NCBI GenBank assembly: GCA_900548205.1
Contig: URJS01000001.1
Coordinates: 56,231 to 120,230, forward strand
Length of the DNA: 64,000 nucleotides
Reading direction: 5' to 3'
Origin: an uncultured Roseburia sp.
Lineage (GTDB): Bacteria; Bacillota; Clostridia; Lachnospirales; Lachnospiraceae
Shown here: in pieces, positions 1 through 10,528 of the stretch
Numbering within the stretch: the stretch's first letter is position 1
Layout of the letters: each line of letters starts with the position of its first letter
Program-made: the position numbers and the translations under genes
Notes under the pieces: generated by a model
Database searches by the model: none
The model's input: the letters and a program-made list of their open reading frames with translations, nothing else
What the model was told of the DNA's origin: nothing

Positions 1-3000
1 CGCGATACAGCGCAAATCAAAAGCGCCTATGCTCGTCAGAGCAAAACCTGCAACCCGGAGGATGACCCTCAAGGTTTTATGCGTTTGCGGAAGGCATATC
101 AGGCAGCGATTGCTTATGCACAGGGCAGTGAAACAGAACCGGTGGTATTTTTAACAGAAAAACAATCATCTGAACATGAGCGCTATTCGGAGACTTTTGA
201 TGATACACAGAAAAATGAATCGGGATCAGCGGGATTCTCATCTCAAGAAAAGCTGACGGGGAAGGAGGAAGTTGAGCGAAAAAAGGAGGAGCAACAAGGC
301 TCTCAGGAGGTGATCTTCACCTTTTCGGATGCCGCCGATCAAGCTGATTCCTATCGGGAAAGCGCAGCATTTCAAAGGTTTTCCAAGATATATCAAAAAT
401 CAAATATGAAAAACTGGAAACTCTGGATGGAATATTTTGTTTCTCCGGAATTTTTGGAACTTCGCAGTCAGGAGGGTTTTTGCTCTCTGATGATGGAGCA
501 TATATTAGGACAAATGGACAGCGTCAGACCCGGTGCATCCTTTTTGAAGATACTTCATGTGGCCTACTGCGTTCAGCTGGTCACCCGGGATGCTTTGGGG
601 CAGCCGGTTTGCCAATCCATTAGCTGCCGACAACCGCCTGCGGCGATACTTCAGCTGATCCGGCTGCTCCCCGATTGCAGCCATTTTTCAGGGGAAGATC
701 AGGTCATGCTCTATTCGTTTTCAGATTACGATCAGCTGGTCACCCTCTATGAAAATGGCTGGGATTACGAAAGCTTGTCTGTTCTGGAGAAGATTTTGAA
801 TGGTCACATACTCAGATACATCAAAGATAGGATTCCTGCTCCTTCCTTTGCAAATCCAAACGCCGCAGACGATGCCCGCCACCCCTTGAGTCTGCAGCTG
901 CTGACCCACTTTTTCTCCTTCTTTGCTCTGCCCAGGGAGGTCTATCAGGTTGCTTGGGATGTGCTGGATCTAAAAAGTGCAAAGCTGGGACGTGCAGCAG
1001 TTCTTTATGGAGCCTTACGGGAAGTGTGCCTGACAAAATGCCCTTTTTTGGAAGGGTATGCTCCGCAGAAGTTCACTGAACTGAAAAACATCTTCAAACG
1101 GTACACACAGACGCCGCAAGCTGACTCGAAGATTATTGAAATCTTTGATCGAGAGGAGATTGCATCTGCGCTTCTCAATCAGGAGTTTGTGGAACACAAT
1201 GTACTCAGCCGCTGGATTACGTCTGGAATGCCATCGGAATTTTTGGAGCAGCTCTACAGCTTTTATCTGGAACATCCACAAGCGCCTTTCGCATCCCGCG
1301 TTCGTCAAGCGTGCAAACAGACCCTTAAGGAACAGCAGGAGATTATACGAAACAAAGAGGACGAACAAGACGATGCCCGCACGGCTCCCCGAAGCCTGAA
1401 CCATCGGCCTTTTCTGCGATACTGGATGCGGGTGGCTTTTCCTCGATTTAGGCGATTTCATAATTTGCTACGGGATTGTCTGCCTCTTTTGCCTGACTGG
1501 AGAAAACAGCTTTTTTCTGCTTCTGAACAGGAAGGTGATTCGGTACAGCCCATCATAGTCCAGTGGGAGGACATTTCAATCCGGGTGCTCCTGCATCAGT
1601 TTTATTTGGAATATCGTTATGGGGAAGAAGAACTGGTAGTGCCCTGTTTTCCATTTCAGGACATACTCTCGCTGGGAGAGGTTGGACTATGGTTGCTGCC
1701 ATTGGCGGTGGTGCAGGTGGGGAAGGAGCAGCTTGTGGAGCGATCGATTGTTTCCATGCTGGAAAATACGGCCTTTCCTTCGGAAAATCTGACCGAGGCA
1801 GCGAGCGCACTGACCGAGGGACTTTATCAGTGGAATTTGGAGAATGATGTGCAGTCTGTGCTGGTTTTCCAGGAAACGGGATTGGAACTGCATGGGGCTG
1901 AGATTGCCATTGCCCATTCTGGAAAGTCGGGCAACGATGAGTTGAGCATCCAGCTTTTTCATCTAAGGGATGGAAGCGGCCGACCCCGCTATCTGCCAGA
2001 TTACTTTGGACCGTTTGCGCAGTGGGACAATGCGCTTTCTGAAGCACATAAACTGCTTGATCAGCAGGTGATCAAGCCGCCGCTCTGTTATGCCCCCAAG
2101 GGGGAGCATCACAGGCGCCGTTTGCCGGATTGTGTTTATTACAAGCCGCTGAAAAGTGCTGAAAAATGCTGGAGACCTCCGAGCGAGCTGCTTGATCGAA
2201 TTTGGGGAACACTCGACTTCTGGGATAAGTTCCGCCGAACTGCGAAGGATGCCGAGGAACGGGTGGATATTATTCGACAGAGCTGGAGCAGTTGGAGGCA
2301 AACGGGCGGGCATAGGGAGTCGCTTATTTCCCAGATGGGTATCCTTTGCAGTTTTCTTACAGAACAGGAACTTCCGCCCCAGCTGTCCCCAGAGTGCCTT
2401 GCAGATCCCAATGGACCTCTTGCCATTTTGGATCAGCTGCAGATATTTTTGCTGCATATGGATCAAACCGAAGAAACGCAGCGCCTTCAAGCTCTGCTGG
2501 ATTTTGCCGGTTGGAGCGAAGGGACATATCAGGAAGAATTGCCCGCCTTTCAGCCTTTTTTTGCGGGTTCAGATTCTGTAAAGGATAAAAACGGGGAAAT
2601 CTTTCAAGGATCAGTTGATCAGAAAATGCACAAAACCCTCCAGGAACGGCATGCCTACCAAAAAGAAATTCTGGATGAAAGGGAGCAAAATAAGACGACG
2701 GAGCAGCTGTGGGCAATTGCCTCGCTTGAGCAGCTGCGGACTGCTTTTTTACAGAGGATCGAACCTTTGCTGGACTGGTTGCTGATTCGGGTAGATATTC
2801 TGGGAGACTGCTACCTAAAGGAACTGGATCAGTTTCTGCTTGCATTGTCAAATGGCAATTTAAAACGATTGGAGCTGGTGATCCAGCCGAAAGCTTGGGA
2901 GCTGCCGGATCGGGAGGAAGCCTATCCTCCGGTGTATTCACTGGTATTTCAGTGGGGGGAGCAGGGGATTTCCTGTCTTTATTTCGACGATCTGCATAAT

Positions 3001-3924
3001 ATTTTTTATGCCCTGCGTCAGGACGACAAGCGACCACGCACTAACGCCGAATGCCTTGTGAATATATCCCAAGACAAACCTTTGCCGTTTTGCTGCCAGT
3101 TTGCTTCATTCTTCCCCTTGCAGTGTCGCCTGCAGGAGATTTTAGACGTATTACGGATTCACACATGGCAGGGAGTTGTACCTTCCGAGGCGGGGGAGTT
3201 TTTATGGACAGAAGCATGGGGTGGTGTGCATATAGGAAGCCAGAGGAGCAAATACAATTTAGCTAAGCAGGATTTAGGCGGCTTCCCTCTGGAACGTGCT
3301 ATGATCCCAAAGGACCAGGATATTTCGCTTCCTGTTTTTATTTCGGCAGATTATGGTGTGCAAAAATCCCCATCCTTTCTATTGACCCTGTGGGGAGTGG
3401 ATGGTAACCGGGAATCTGAAATACGCATTGAGAAAAATGAACGGGTGAGCTTCACCAAGGCTGTCAAACGGTATTTTGACGGTGATATTTCCCGGTTGAG
3501 GCTTAGTTGGGAGGTGAATCCCATCAATTACGAGGAATTGTTTGCACCTGACTTTTATCAGAGACATTTGGATGAGCTGGAAAATCAAAAGGCTTTCTGC
3601 CACATCATTCTCAAAAGAGAAGGACCTAAGATGATGATGCTGGTTTTGGAGGATTTCACTGCCCGTGCCAGCTACTATGTGGCGGATAAAGAGACCTATA
3701 TGGACACGGAAAGAAAATATCCCAAGGAAAGCTTTGCAGGAAAAACTGTTCCGGCATATCTTATCCATATAGATCCGGCGCGCCTCAGAAACCAGCTGGT
3801 TCTGCTTTTGGACCACCTGCTCTGCCCCTATTCAGTGACTACCCGTTTTGCAGAATACGCCGGAGAAAAGCCGGTGAGAGCCAGAGCTTATAAGGACATT
3901 CGGGCAGAGGAGTTGGGGATGTGA
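1..3924 (+). CDS. Very large J-domain protein, 5' end cut by the window edge
   Basis: The reading frame is open to base 1, so the gene starts upstream and the first ATG at 79 is probably not its start. Residues encoded by bases 1-110 look like the end of a J domain: an AYxxxxKxxNPEDDP segment, with NPE where DnaJ has HPD, followed by GFxxLRxAYxxA. About 1,260 further residues follow with no domain I recognise, rich in Trp, Leu and Glu and without signal peptide or membrane segments. Variant J domains of this kind occur in large Clostridia proteins of unknown role; a chaperone-linked function is only inferred. The gene ends with TGA just before the two-component system and shows no clear functional link to it. 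Confidence 0.7.
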   Translation, partial: RDTAQIKSAYARQSKTCNPEDDPQGFMRLRKAYQAAIAYAQGSETEPVVFLTEKQSSEHERYSETFDDTQKNESGSAGFSSQEKLTGKEEVERKKEEQQGSQEVIFTFSDAADQADSYRESAAFQRFSKIYQKSNMKNWKLWMEYFVSPEFLELRSQEGFCSLMMEHILGQMDSVRPGASFLKILHVAYCVQLVTRDALGQPVCQSISCRQPPAAILQLIRLLPDCSHFSGEDQVMLYSFSDYDQLVTLYENGWDYESLSVLEKILNGHILRYIKDRIPAPSFANPNAADDARHPLSLQLLTHFFSFFALPREVYQVAWDVLDLKSAKLGRAAVLYGALREVCLTKCPFLEGYAPQKFTELKNIFKRYTQTPQADSKIIEIFDREEIASALLNQEFVEHNVLSRWITSGMPSEFLEQLYSFYLEHPQAPFASRVRQACKQTLKEQQEIIRNKEDEQDDARTAPRSLNHRPFLRYWMRVAFPRFRRFHNLLRDCLPLLPDWRKQLFSASEQEGDSVQPIIVQWEDISIRVLLHQFYLEYRYGEEELVVPCFPFQDILSLGEVGLWLLPLAVVQVGKEQLVERSIVSMLENTAFPSENLTEAASALTEGLYQWNLENDVQSVLVFQETGLELHGAEIAIAHSGKSGNDELSIQLFHLRDGSGRPRYLPDYFGPFAQWDNALSEAHKLLDQQVIKPPLCYAPKGEHHRRRLPDCVYYKPLKSAEKCWRPPSELLDRIWGTLDFWDKFRRTAKDAEERVDIIRQSWSSWRQTGGHRESLISQMGILCSFLTEQELPPQLSPECLADPNGPLAILDQLQIFLLHMDQTEETQRLQALLDFAGWSEGTYQEELPAFQPFFAGSDSVKDKNGEIFQGSVDQKMHKTLQERHAYQKEILDEREQNKTTEQLWAIASLEQLRTAFLQRIEPLLDWLLIRVDILGDCYLKELDQFLLALSNGNLKRLELVIQPKAWELPDREEAYPPVYSLVFQWGEQGISCLYFDDLHNIFYALRQDDKRPRTNAECLVNISQDKPLPFCCQFASFFPLQCRLQEILDVLRIHTWQGVVPSEAGEFLWTEAWGGVHIGSQRSKYNLAKQDLGGFPLERAMIPKDQDISLPVFISADYGVQKSPSFLLTLWGVDGNRESEIRIEKNERVSFTKAVKRYFDGDISRLRLSWEVNPINYEELFAPDFYQRHLDELENQKAFCHIILKREGPKMMMLVLEDFTARASYYVADKETYMDTERKYPKESFAGKTVPAYLIHIDPARLRNQLVLLLDHLLCPYSVTTRFAEYAGEKPVRARAYKDIRAEELGM

Positions 3925-4072
3925 TCAGGAGGAACACGCTTTCAAATAAACTATAATAAAAAGCATATAGAGGTGAGAGACAAAAATTATGTAAAGCTTG
4001 ATGGATGCAGGATTGTACAGGGCATGAAGAACTCCGCAGCAAAATACAAACGCTTGATAAGGTGACAAAAGA

Positions 4073-5851
4073 ATGCAGGGAATTTTAGGAAAGATAAAAG
4101 AAAAAACGCTGGAGAATGAGATACGCAGAGGCTATATGATCGGATTTTTTTCGATACTACTCACCTCCGTTCTGATTTTTGCTGTTTTCAGCATACGGCT
4201 CTATCAAACGCAGGCGCTGAAATTTTGCGAAAATGTAGTGGAACTCAATCTTAATCTGTTAGATCACGAGCTCTTGGTGATTGAGGAGGGGCAGCAGATA
4301 CTTGCCAGCGACCCGCGTATCCGGCAAATTGTGGAGTCACGTCTGAAAGAGGACGAGATCGACTACGCGGTGGAGCTGTATCGTCAGAGAGAAATGCTCG
4401 ACAAATTCCAGAGCATCAGCAGAAATGCGGAGATTGAGAATATTTATATCGTAGACCGTGAAGGAAACTGTCTCTATAGCTCCCCGCTCATGATAGACAG
4501 TGAGGATTTTAAGGAGCAGCAGTGGTTTTTTGAGCTGGAGGAGCAGGTGAAGCTGAACACGTCGTACATTTCAAAGCTGCATGACAAATCCTACTACTAT
4601 AATCCCTCGCAGGAAAAATGCATCTCAATGGTGATGCCAATGGGGTTTGGAGTTGATCAGGTTTCCTTCCTGCCGGAAGCGTTTGTTGTATGTGACATCG
4701 ATCTGGAATATATTTTAGGAAACGGACCGGAGGATATTCGATTTGCGATCATGGATTCGGGCGGGGAGTGGTATGACGCCGATACAGCCGGGACGGATGA
4801 CGAGATCAGGAGTCTTGTGAGCGGTCTGGAACGGGCTGAGGAAATGCAGGTCCATAATGTGGATGATCTTCTTATCGTGTCGATGAAAACAAATTATTTT
4901 GATCTGCAGCTGGTCGGGATCAAGACAATGCGTGAGATGCGTGAGATACAGATGCAGATATGCTTCCTCATTGTGTCAGTGCTCTTGGCAGCTTTGATTC
5001 TTCTGGTCGTTTTATCGAGGAAAACGAGCAGCGACATCGCCGCCCCCTTGAAGCGCTTGGTAAAAAGGTGCGGGCTTGTCGCGGACGGAGACTACGAGGC
5101 GGAGTTTCCCGATGAGGATATGCAGGAAATCAGAGTACTTTCCGATACCATACAGGGAATGATTTCCAATATCGTCTTTTTGAATCACAAGATGATGGAG
5201 GAGGAAAAGTCCCTGTCACAGGAGAAGCTAAAGGCGCTGTGGCACCAGATCAACCCGCACTTTGTCAACAATGTTCTTCAATCCATCAAGGCGTTGGCGA
5301 TTGAGGGCGAGACGCAGAAAATATCGGAGCTATCGACCTGTCTTGGAAAGGTGATGGCATACTCGGTGTACAGACCCTATGACCCTGTCGTTTTTAAGGA
5401 TGAGCTTGAGCATGTGAGAAATTATCTGAGAGTACAGAATATCCGTTATGATAATCAGATTTTGTACACGATAGAATGCAGTGAAAGGCTCGGACAGACC
5501 CCGATATTAAAGCTGACACTTCAGCCGATCGTGGAGAATGCGGTGGAACATGGATTGGAGACAGGAAAAAAGATGATGATCACGATCAGTGCGGAAGCAG
5601 AGGGCGGGGATGTGTATTTGCTTGTGAATGACAACGGAACAGGTATCTCCAAAGAAAAAATGCAGGAGCTGCAGGAGAATCTGAGGCTTCGCACACATTA
5701 TCAAAAGGGCAGGAGCGTCGGTATCTTGAATGTAAACGAGAGATTAAAAAAACAATATGGGGAAGCGTACGGTATAGAATTAAATTCAAAAGAGGGAATC
5801 GGTACGACCGTCGTGATCAAGCTTCCGGGAAGCAGGGAGGAAGAAGGATGA
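4073..5851 (+). CDS. YesM-family sensor histidine kinase
   Basis: Membrane sensor kinase of 592 residues that phosphorylates the response regulator encoded next. Membrane segments lie near residues 21-43 and 293-314 and enclose a sensor region of about 250 residues outside the cell. A HAMP-like linker follows, then a His_kinase domain with the motif QINPHFVNN (His396), then an ATPase domain with the N box (ENAVEHG) and glycine boxes (NDNGTGIS, VGILNVNERL). AAGGTG stands 9 bases before the ATG. Stop and start overlap (ATGA) with the regulator gene. In this family the signal is usually a sugar or a sugar-binding protein; the adjacent ABC importer and glycosidases suggest the same here, but the ligand is unknown. 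Confidence 0.9.
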   Translation: MQGILGKIKEKTLENEIRRGYMIGFFSILLTSVLIFAVFSIRLYQTQALKFCENVVELNLNLLDHELLVIEEGQQILASDPRIRQIVESRLKEDEIDYAVELYRQREMLDKFQSISRNAEIENIYIVDREGNCLYSSPLMIDSEDFKEQQWFFELEEQVKLNTSYISKLHDKSYYYNPSQEKCISMVMPMGFGVDQVSFLPEAFVVCDIDLEYILGNGPEDIRFAIMDSGGEWYDADTAGTDDEIRSLVSGLERAEEMQVHNVDDLLIVSMKTNYFDLQLVGIKTMREMREIQMQICFLIVSVLLAALILLVVLSRKTSSDIAAPLKRLVKRCGLVADGDYEAEFPDEDMQEIRVLSDTIQGMISNIVFLNHKMMEEEKSLSQEKLKALWHQINPHFVNNVLQSIKALAIEGETQKISELSTCLGKVMAYSVYRPYDPVVFKDELEHVRNYLRVQNIRYDNQILYTIECSERLGQTPILKLTLQPIVENAVEHGLETGKKMMITISAEAEGGDVYLLVNDNGTGISKEKMQELQENLRLRTHYQKGRSVGILNVNERLKKQYGEAYGIELNSKEGIGTTVVIKLPGSREEEG

Positions 5852-7371
5852 AGGTGTTACTGGTGGATGACGAGAGCATCACCTTAAAAATGCTAAAAAA
5901 CATTATTGCATGGGACAGCTTGGGATTAGAGCTGCTTGGCACGGCGCAGGACGGGGAGGAAGCATATAAAAAAATTCTCGAGGAAATGCCGGATATAATC
6001 ATATCAGACATCCGCATGAAAAATATGGACGGGCTGACGCTTGTAAAAAAAGTGCTGGAGCTGTCGGAAAATACAAAAATTATCCTGATGAGTGCATATG
6101 CGGACTTTGATTATGTAAAAGAAGCGATTCATCTAGGCTGCAGTGATTATATCCTAAAGCCGATCGATGAATTGGAGCTGGAGCGTTCACTCCGTTCCGC
6201 GATCGAGCAGATACGCGGAAAGGCATATGAGAAAAAACGGCAGGAGGAGAGCGAGGAAAAGCTGCGTCTGCTGGAGCTTTTTAAGTATATGCGGGGCGTT
6301 GGAAATAAAAATAAAATCGTGCAGAATAAAAGCGGCTATGGTTTCCGGTTTGGGGGCAGCGCGCTTCTTTTGATCCAACAGAAAAGCGATTCTATGAATG
6401 AATTTGATTCGGCGAGCAACATGGAACTGATGGGGGATAAATATGCGGCCACGCTGCTTCGGGAGGTGGTTTGGGGAGAATATCATAAGAAATGTTTAAG
6501 CTTTGAGGATGATGCATGGCTTGTGCTGGTCGAGGAAATGGAGGAGGAGCAGCTTCTTTGCCTGATACGCCGTGTGATCGCCGTCTTTTTGTCGGAGCTG
6601 AATATGCAGGTGATGGTCTGCTTCCGCAGAAGCTTAAGCGGCGTCGATGAGCTGCCCGTCGCATATGAGCAGGTCATAAGTCTGCAAAAGTATGGATTTT
6701 ATATTGGGGACGAGCAGATATTAGGCTATGACTATAACTGTGTGGGGCAGGAGATCGATGAGCTGCGCCGTCTTGGGATTTTTCGGGAATTAGAGCAGGC
6801 GGTTGCCTCCGGGGATAAGGAGCGGCTTTACGGTCTCCTTGAGGAGGCATTTGAGCTTTCAACGGTGTATCAGCCGCAGGCAAAGCAGAATATCTATGAT
6901 TTCTGCAGCAACACGCTCTATCTTTTGAAGCAGGATATTTCTTATCAGGAGCTGCTGGAATACCAGTCCCTCCAGGAACTAAAGCAATTCATGAAGGATG
7001 CGATCGGCGGTCTGAAGGAGCAGACAAAAGACGGGGAGGACAGGAAATACAGCAGACCGATCGCGGAGAGCCTCAAGCTGATCGAGGAACGTTACAATGA
7101 AAACCTATCGTTGGATGAGATCAGTCATGCAATTTCTGTGAGCAAAAATTATTTTTGCTATCTGTTTAAGCGGGAGGTCGGCATGAGCCTTTGGAATTAT
7201 CTGACGACCGTCCGTTTAAGATATGCCAAAAAGCTTCTGGAGGAGACGGATCTAAAGGCATATGAGATTGCATTTTTGGTGGGCTACGACAACCCAAGCT
7301 ATTTTTCCAAGGTCTTTAAGCGGCAGGAGCAGATGACGCCCAATGAATACCGTGACCGTACAAAATCATAA
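5848..7371 (+). CDS. YesN-type response regulator with AraC DNA-binding domain
   Basis: Response regulator of 507 residues. The N-terminal receiver has the acidic pair DDE near residue 8, the phosphoacceptor Asp54 in SDIRM, and the conserved Lys in KPID. A middle region of about 270 residues has no assigned fold. The C-terminal 100 residues are a double helix-turn-helix AraC domain ending in the typical VGYDNPSYFSKVFKR segment. The start overlaps the kinase stop by 4 bases, so the pair is translationally coupled. Regulators of this class usually activate neighbouring polysaccharide genes; the GH31 and ABC genes downstream are likely targets, and direct repeats lie before the solute-binding gene. 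Confidence 0.9.
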   Translation: MKVLLVDDESITLKMLKNIIAWDSLGLELLGTAQDGEEAYKKILEEMPDIIISDIRMKNMDGLTLVKKVLELSENTKIILMSAYADFDYVKEAIHLGCSDYILKPIDELELERSLRSAIEQIRGKAYEKKRQEESEEKLRLLELFKYMRGVGNKNKIVQNKSGYGFRFGGSALLLIQQKSDSMNEFDSASNMELMGDKYAATLLREVVWGEYHKKCLSFEDDAWLVLVEEMEEEQLLCLIRRVIAVFLSELNMQVMVCFRRSLSGVDELPVAYEQVISLQKYGFYIGDEQILGYDYNCVGQEIDELRRLGIFRELEQAVASGDKERLYGLLEEAFELSTVYQPQAKQNIYDFCSNTLYLLKQDISYQELLEYQSLQELKQFMKDAIGGLKEQTKDGEDRKYSRPIAESLKLIEERYNENLSLDEISHAISVSKNYFCYLFKREVGMSLWNYLTTVRLRYAKKLLEETDLKAYEIAFLVGYDNPSYFSKVFKRQEQMTPNEYRDRTKS

Positions 7372-7401
7372 TATGTTGCTACAAAAACGTAAGTTAGTTT
7401 C

Positions 7402-7430
7402 TTTCTGGGTCAGGCACAATCCGCTATAGT
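7402..7430 (+). promoter_or_regulatory. Candidate sigma-A promoter before the GH31 gene
   Basis: TTTCTG at 7402-7407 and TATAGT at 7425-7430 are separated by 17 bases, about 45 bases before the ATG. The weak -35 box fits a promoter needing an activator such as the adjacent AraC-type regulator. Pattern match only. Confidence 0.45.
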
Positions 7431-7475
7431 TTAGATATAACATAGGGAGTTTGCAGACAGGGGAGGAAAAGAAGC

Positions 7476-9013
7476 ATGAAAGTAAACATCTTAGAGGGCG
7501 AATACTGGTATGGAAGCTGTGTAAAATACGGGATGAAGATGCCGTTGGGACAAGACACTGAAGCAGTGATCGACGCAGTGAAAAACAGAACGCCGAATCA
7601 GGCGATGCCGCTGTGGCTTTCGACGAAAGGAAGGGTGATCTGGCGCGATACGGGCTTTCGGACAGAATTTGCCGCGGGAGTGATTATGGTGCCCGACGAT
7701 TGCAGCCTGAGCGACACGAAGGGCGGGCTAAGGGAGGCATATCTGTATGCGGCTTCGCACTATTTTCCGTTTCGCGGCAGGATGCCGGCAAGGGAGCTGT
7801 TTGAAAAGATCATCTATAATACATGGATCGAGCTTACGTTTTATCAGAATGAAACAGATGTCATGGAGTATGCACACAAGCTGATAGCATCTGGTATGCC
7901 ATCCGGCGTGCTCATGATTGACGACGGCTGGTTGGAATATTACGGAGACTGGCGCTTTCATAGCGGAAAATTTCAGAACCCGAAGGAAATGCTGGAGAGA
8001 CTGCACAATTTGGGGTATGAGGTTATGCTGTGGGTATGTCCGTATATTTCGGCGGACAGCGTAAAATACCGGGAGGCAGAAAAACTGGGGCTTCTAATAA
8101 AAAACAAAGCCGGCGAGCCGTATATCGCAAAATGGTGGAACGGTTATTCTGCCGTGCTCGATTTTTCCAATCCCGCCACAGGCGCGTGGCTGAAGGAGCA
8201 GCTCGATGCGCTCTGTGCGCTTGGGGTAGACGGTTTTAAGTTTGACGCCGGAGACAGCCTCTACTATGAGGAGGATAACGTCACCTACGGAAACGTCACA
8301 CCGGATGAACAGTCAAGGCTATGGGCGGAGTTTGGAGAGCAGTATGCCTTTAATGAGTACCGCGTAACGTTTCGGGCGGGCGGCTATGCGCTGCTGCAGC
8401 GGCTGTGTGACAAAGAGCATTCGTGGGGAGAAAACGGGCTTGCGTCGCTTGTGCCGGACCTGCTTTTGCAGGGAATCACGGGACATCCCTACGGCTGTCC
8501 CGATATGATCGGAGGCGGGGAGTATCTCAATTTTCAGGAAATGGCGGAAGGCGCCCTGGATGAGGAGCTGTTTGTCCGACATGCGGAAATTGCTGCGCTT
8601 GCTCCGGCGATGCAGTTTTCGGCAGCTCCGTATCGTGTGCTGTCAGAGGAGAACTTTCTGGCGATCAAAAAAGCATCAAGGTGCGGGAGAAATATTTGCC
8701 GTATCTGCTGGAACTAATTGGGCAGAGCGCACATACAGGCGAACCGGTGATCCGCTATATGGCGTATGAGTTTCAGGACGTGGAGGCACAGACCTGTACG
8801 GATCAGTTTATGCTGGGAGACCGTTATCTGGTTGCACCCGTGGTAAAAAAGGGAGCGCATGGGAGAACGGTTTATCTGCCGCGGGGAAATTGGGAGAGAA
8901 GCGGCGAGACGGTCTGCTCAAAGGGCGAGAATGTCTATGCGCAATCCCAATACGGAGAGCCTGTTATTTTTACACGACTGCCTGTTGGGCAGTCAGAAAA
9001 TGACGAGACGTAA
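7476..9013 (+). pseudogene. GH31 family alpha-glycosidase, broken by a frameshift
   Basis: The first frame (7476-8717) encodes the catalytic part of a GH31 glycosidase: IDDGW near residue 147, the likely nucleophile Asp257 in GFKFDAGD, and GHPYGCPDMIGGG. The C-terminal part continues in another frame (to 9013) with KYLPYLLELIGQ and DRYLVAPV, both typical of GH31. The switch falls at an A6 run (8667-8672); a seventh A would restore one continuous protein of about 512 residues. There is no signal peptide, so it would act in the cytoplasm on imported oligosaccharides. It could be a true pseudogene or an assembly error. A programmed -1 shift is unlikely because the run is in the wrong phase for the A AAA AAG heptamer. 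Confidence 0.8.
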
Positions 9014-9047
9014 TATTTTACCAGAATTTCATAATATCATTTTATAA

Positions 9048-9076
9048 AAGCTCCCTTCCCCTGCGGGAGGGAGCGC
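9048..9076. terminator. Hairpin after the GH31 gene
   Basis: GCTCCCT and GAGGGAGC arms enclose a C/G-rich loop. No U-run follows on the plus strand, so termination is uncertain; it may instead protect an RNA end. Confidence 0.4.
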
Positions 9077-9100
9077 TGATCAAGCCTTTCAGAAAAGCAA

Positions 9101-9142
9101 TTCCTAATTTATTCACAGAAAAACATAACATTCTTAATTTAT
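9101..9142 (+). promoter_or_regulatory. Direct repeat, candidate AraC-type operator
   Basis: TTCCTAATTTAT at 9101-9112 and TTCTTAATTTAT at 9131-9142 differ at one base. They are exactly 30 bases apart, about three helical turns, and the second copy touches the -35 region of the solute-binding gene. Paired direct repeats on one DNA face next to -35 suit an AraC-family activator, such as the regulator ending at 7371. This is inference from position. Confidence 0.45.
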
Positions 9143-9166
9143 CTTTCTCTCTCGGGAGCTTATAAT
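9138..9166 (+). promoter_or_regulatory. Candidate promoter of the solute-binding gene
   Basis: TATAAT at 9161-9166 is preceded 17 bases upstream by the poor -35 hexamer TTTATC. The leader ends in a strong AAGGAGGG ribosome site before the ATG at 9198. A good -10 with a poor -35 fits activator dependence. Confidence 0.5.
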
Positions 9167-9197
9167 AGCCTTATCACAACAAGGAGGGAAAGATGAA

Positions 9198-10520
9198 ATG
9201 AAAAAGAAAATCATTGCAACCCTTTTATGCGCAAGCGTGGTAGCGACTTTGTTTACCGGCTGCGGCAAAGAGGAGGGAACAACGACAGATCCGGGAGCTG
9301 CGGTTCCGGAGGGAGGAACGGAGACGTCTGATGCGGCTGCGACAGACGGGGAAGTGGTGAAGCTTCGAATGATGGCGTACAACGCGGAGTCATCGAGAGC
9401 ATCCTACTTAAAATATTTGGATGAAAAGCTTCCGAATATTGAGATTGAGTTTGAATTTGTTTCACAGGATAACTTTGACAATGTTTTAAACTCGCAGCTT
9501 CAGGCAGGTGAAGGACCGGACATTATGGAGCTTGGAGGTTAGACAAGACTGCTTGCAAATGCGAATTATCTGCTTGATCTGTCAGATCAGGAGTTCATTA
9601 CGAAATATGCGGATGCGGGCGTGCAGCCATATACCGTTGACGGAAAAATCTATGCGGCTCCGCTGCAGTCGTGGTATGAGGGTATCTTCTATAACAAGAC
9701 GATCTTTGAAGAAAACGGACTGTCTGTTCCAAAGACATGGGATGAGTTTATTCAGCTACATAAGACCTCAGAGGAAAAAGGGATCAAGGCGCAGACGATG
9801 GGCGCGCAGTCCTATGAGCCGATGATGAAGCAGAGCATCGCGCTTGTCAATAACGAGTTTTATTCGGACGAGGCAAACAAGGGCTTTGACGAGAGCTTTA
9901 ACAAGGGAGAGGCTTCCCTGGCAGAGAGCTGGCTTCCGGCAGTCCAGGAGTGGTACAAGATCATTGAGGAAGGCTGCCTGACACAGGATATGCTTGGTTT
10001 GAGCTATGATCAGGCTCTTGATGAGTTTGCAACCGGAAAGGCTGCAATGTGGCAGTGCGGACCGTGGGCAGTAGAGACGATCAAGGAGAAGAATCCTGAT
10101 CTTGATTTTGGTATGTTCCCGATTCCTGGACTTGATGCAAATGAGCCGGGATGGTTAGTTGGCGGACCGGGCAGCGCATTTGCAATCAACGCAAATTCTG
10201 AGCATGTGGAGGAAGCGCTTCAGGTACTGGAATTAACTGCGACAGCAGAGGCACAGCAGGAGCTCGTGAAGGATAATGCCGGAAGCTCTTTTGTGGAGGG
10301 CGTAGAGGTAGACCTCGGCGAGATTTATACAGATTGTGAGGCGGCGTTTGCAGCAGGTCATGTATATGCACCGTGGACCGCAGTATGGACGAACGGAAAT
10401 GCGGTAACGGAAGGCTATGGAAAATCGCTGCAGGAGGTTCTGGCAGGAACAAAGACGGTAGAACAGGCGCTGCAGGATGCAGACCAGATCAATAAGGATC
10501 TGTTAGAGACATTACAATAA
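9198..10520 (+). pseudogene. ABC sugar importer, extracellular solute-binding lipoprotein, interrupted by TAG
   Basis: Family 1 solute-binding protein that would capture sugars outside the cell for the two permeases downstream. The N-terminus has a lipoprotein signal with the lipobox LFTGC. The frame is interrupted by a single TAG at 9540-9542, in the segment ELGG-stop-TRLLANA. Relatives usually have Gln or another polar residue there, so CAG to TAG is the simplest cause. The frame then stays open for another 326 residues with typical features (DGKIYAAP, WYEGIFYNK, NKDLLETLQ), so this is one gene. Unless the TAG is read through, only a fragment of about 114 residues is made. The ATPase of the importer is not in the window, as is common when a shared MsmK-type ATPase is used. 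Confidence 0.85.
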
Positions 10521-10528
10521 AAAATTGG

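Noticed and set aside
821..3266. Long open frames on the minus strand and other frames inside the J-domain gene
   Set aside because: They follow the codon structure of the real gene, have no ribosome sites or recognisable protein features, and overlap it completely.
8660..8690. Programmed -1 frameshift at the A-run in the GH31 gene
   Set aside because: The run is read as AAA AAA G, not in the A AAA AAG phase that slippery heptamers need, and GH31 enzymes are not known to use recoding. A lost A is simpler.
9540..9542. Pyrrolysine insertion at TAG
   Set aside because: No pyl genes are in the window, solute-binding proteins have no known pyrrolysine, and other genes in the locus are also damaged.
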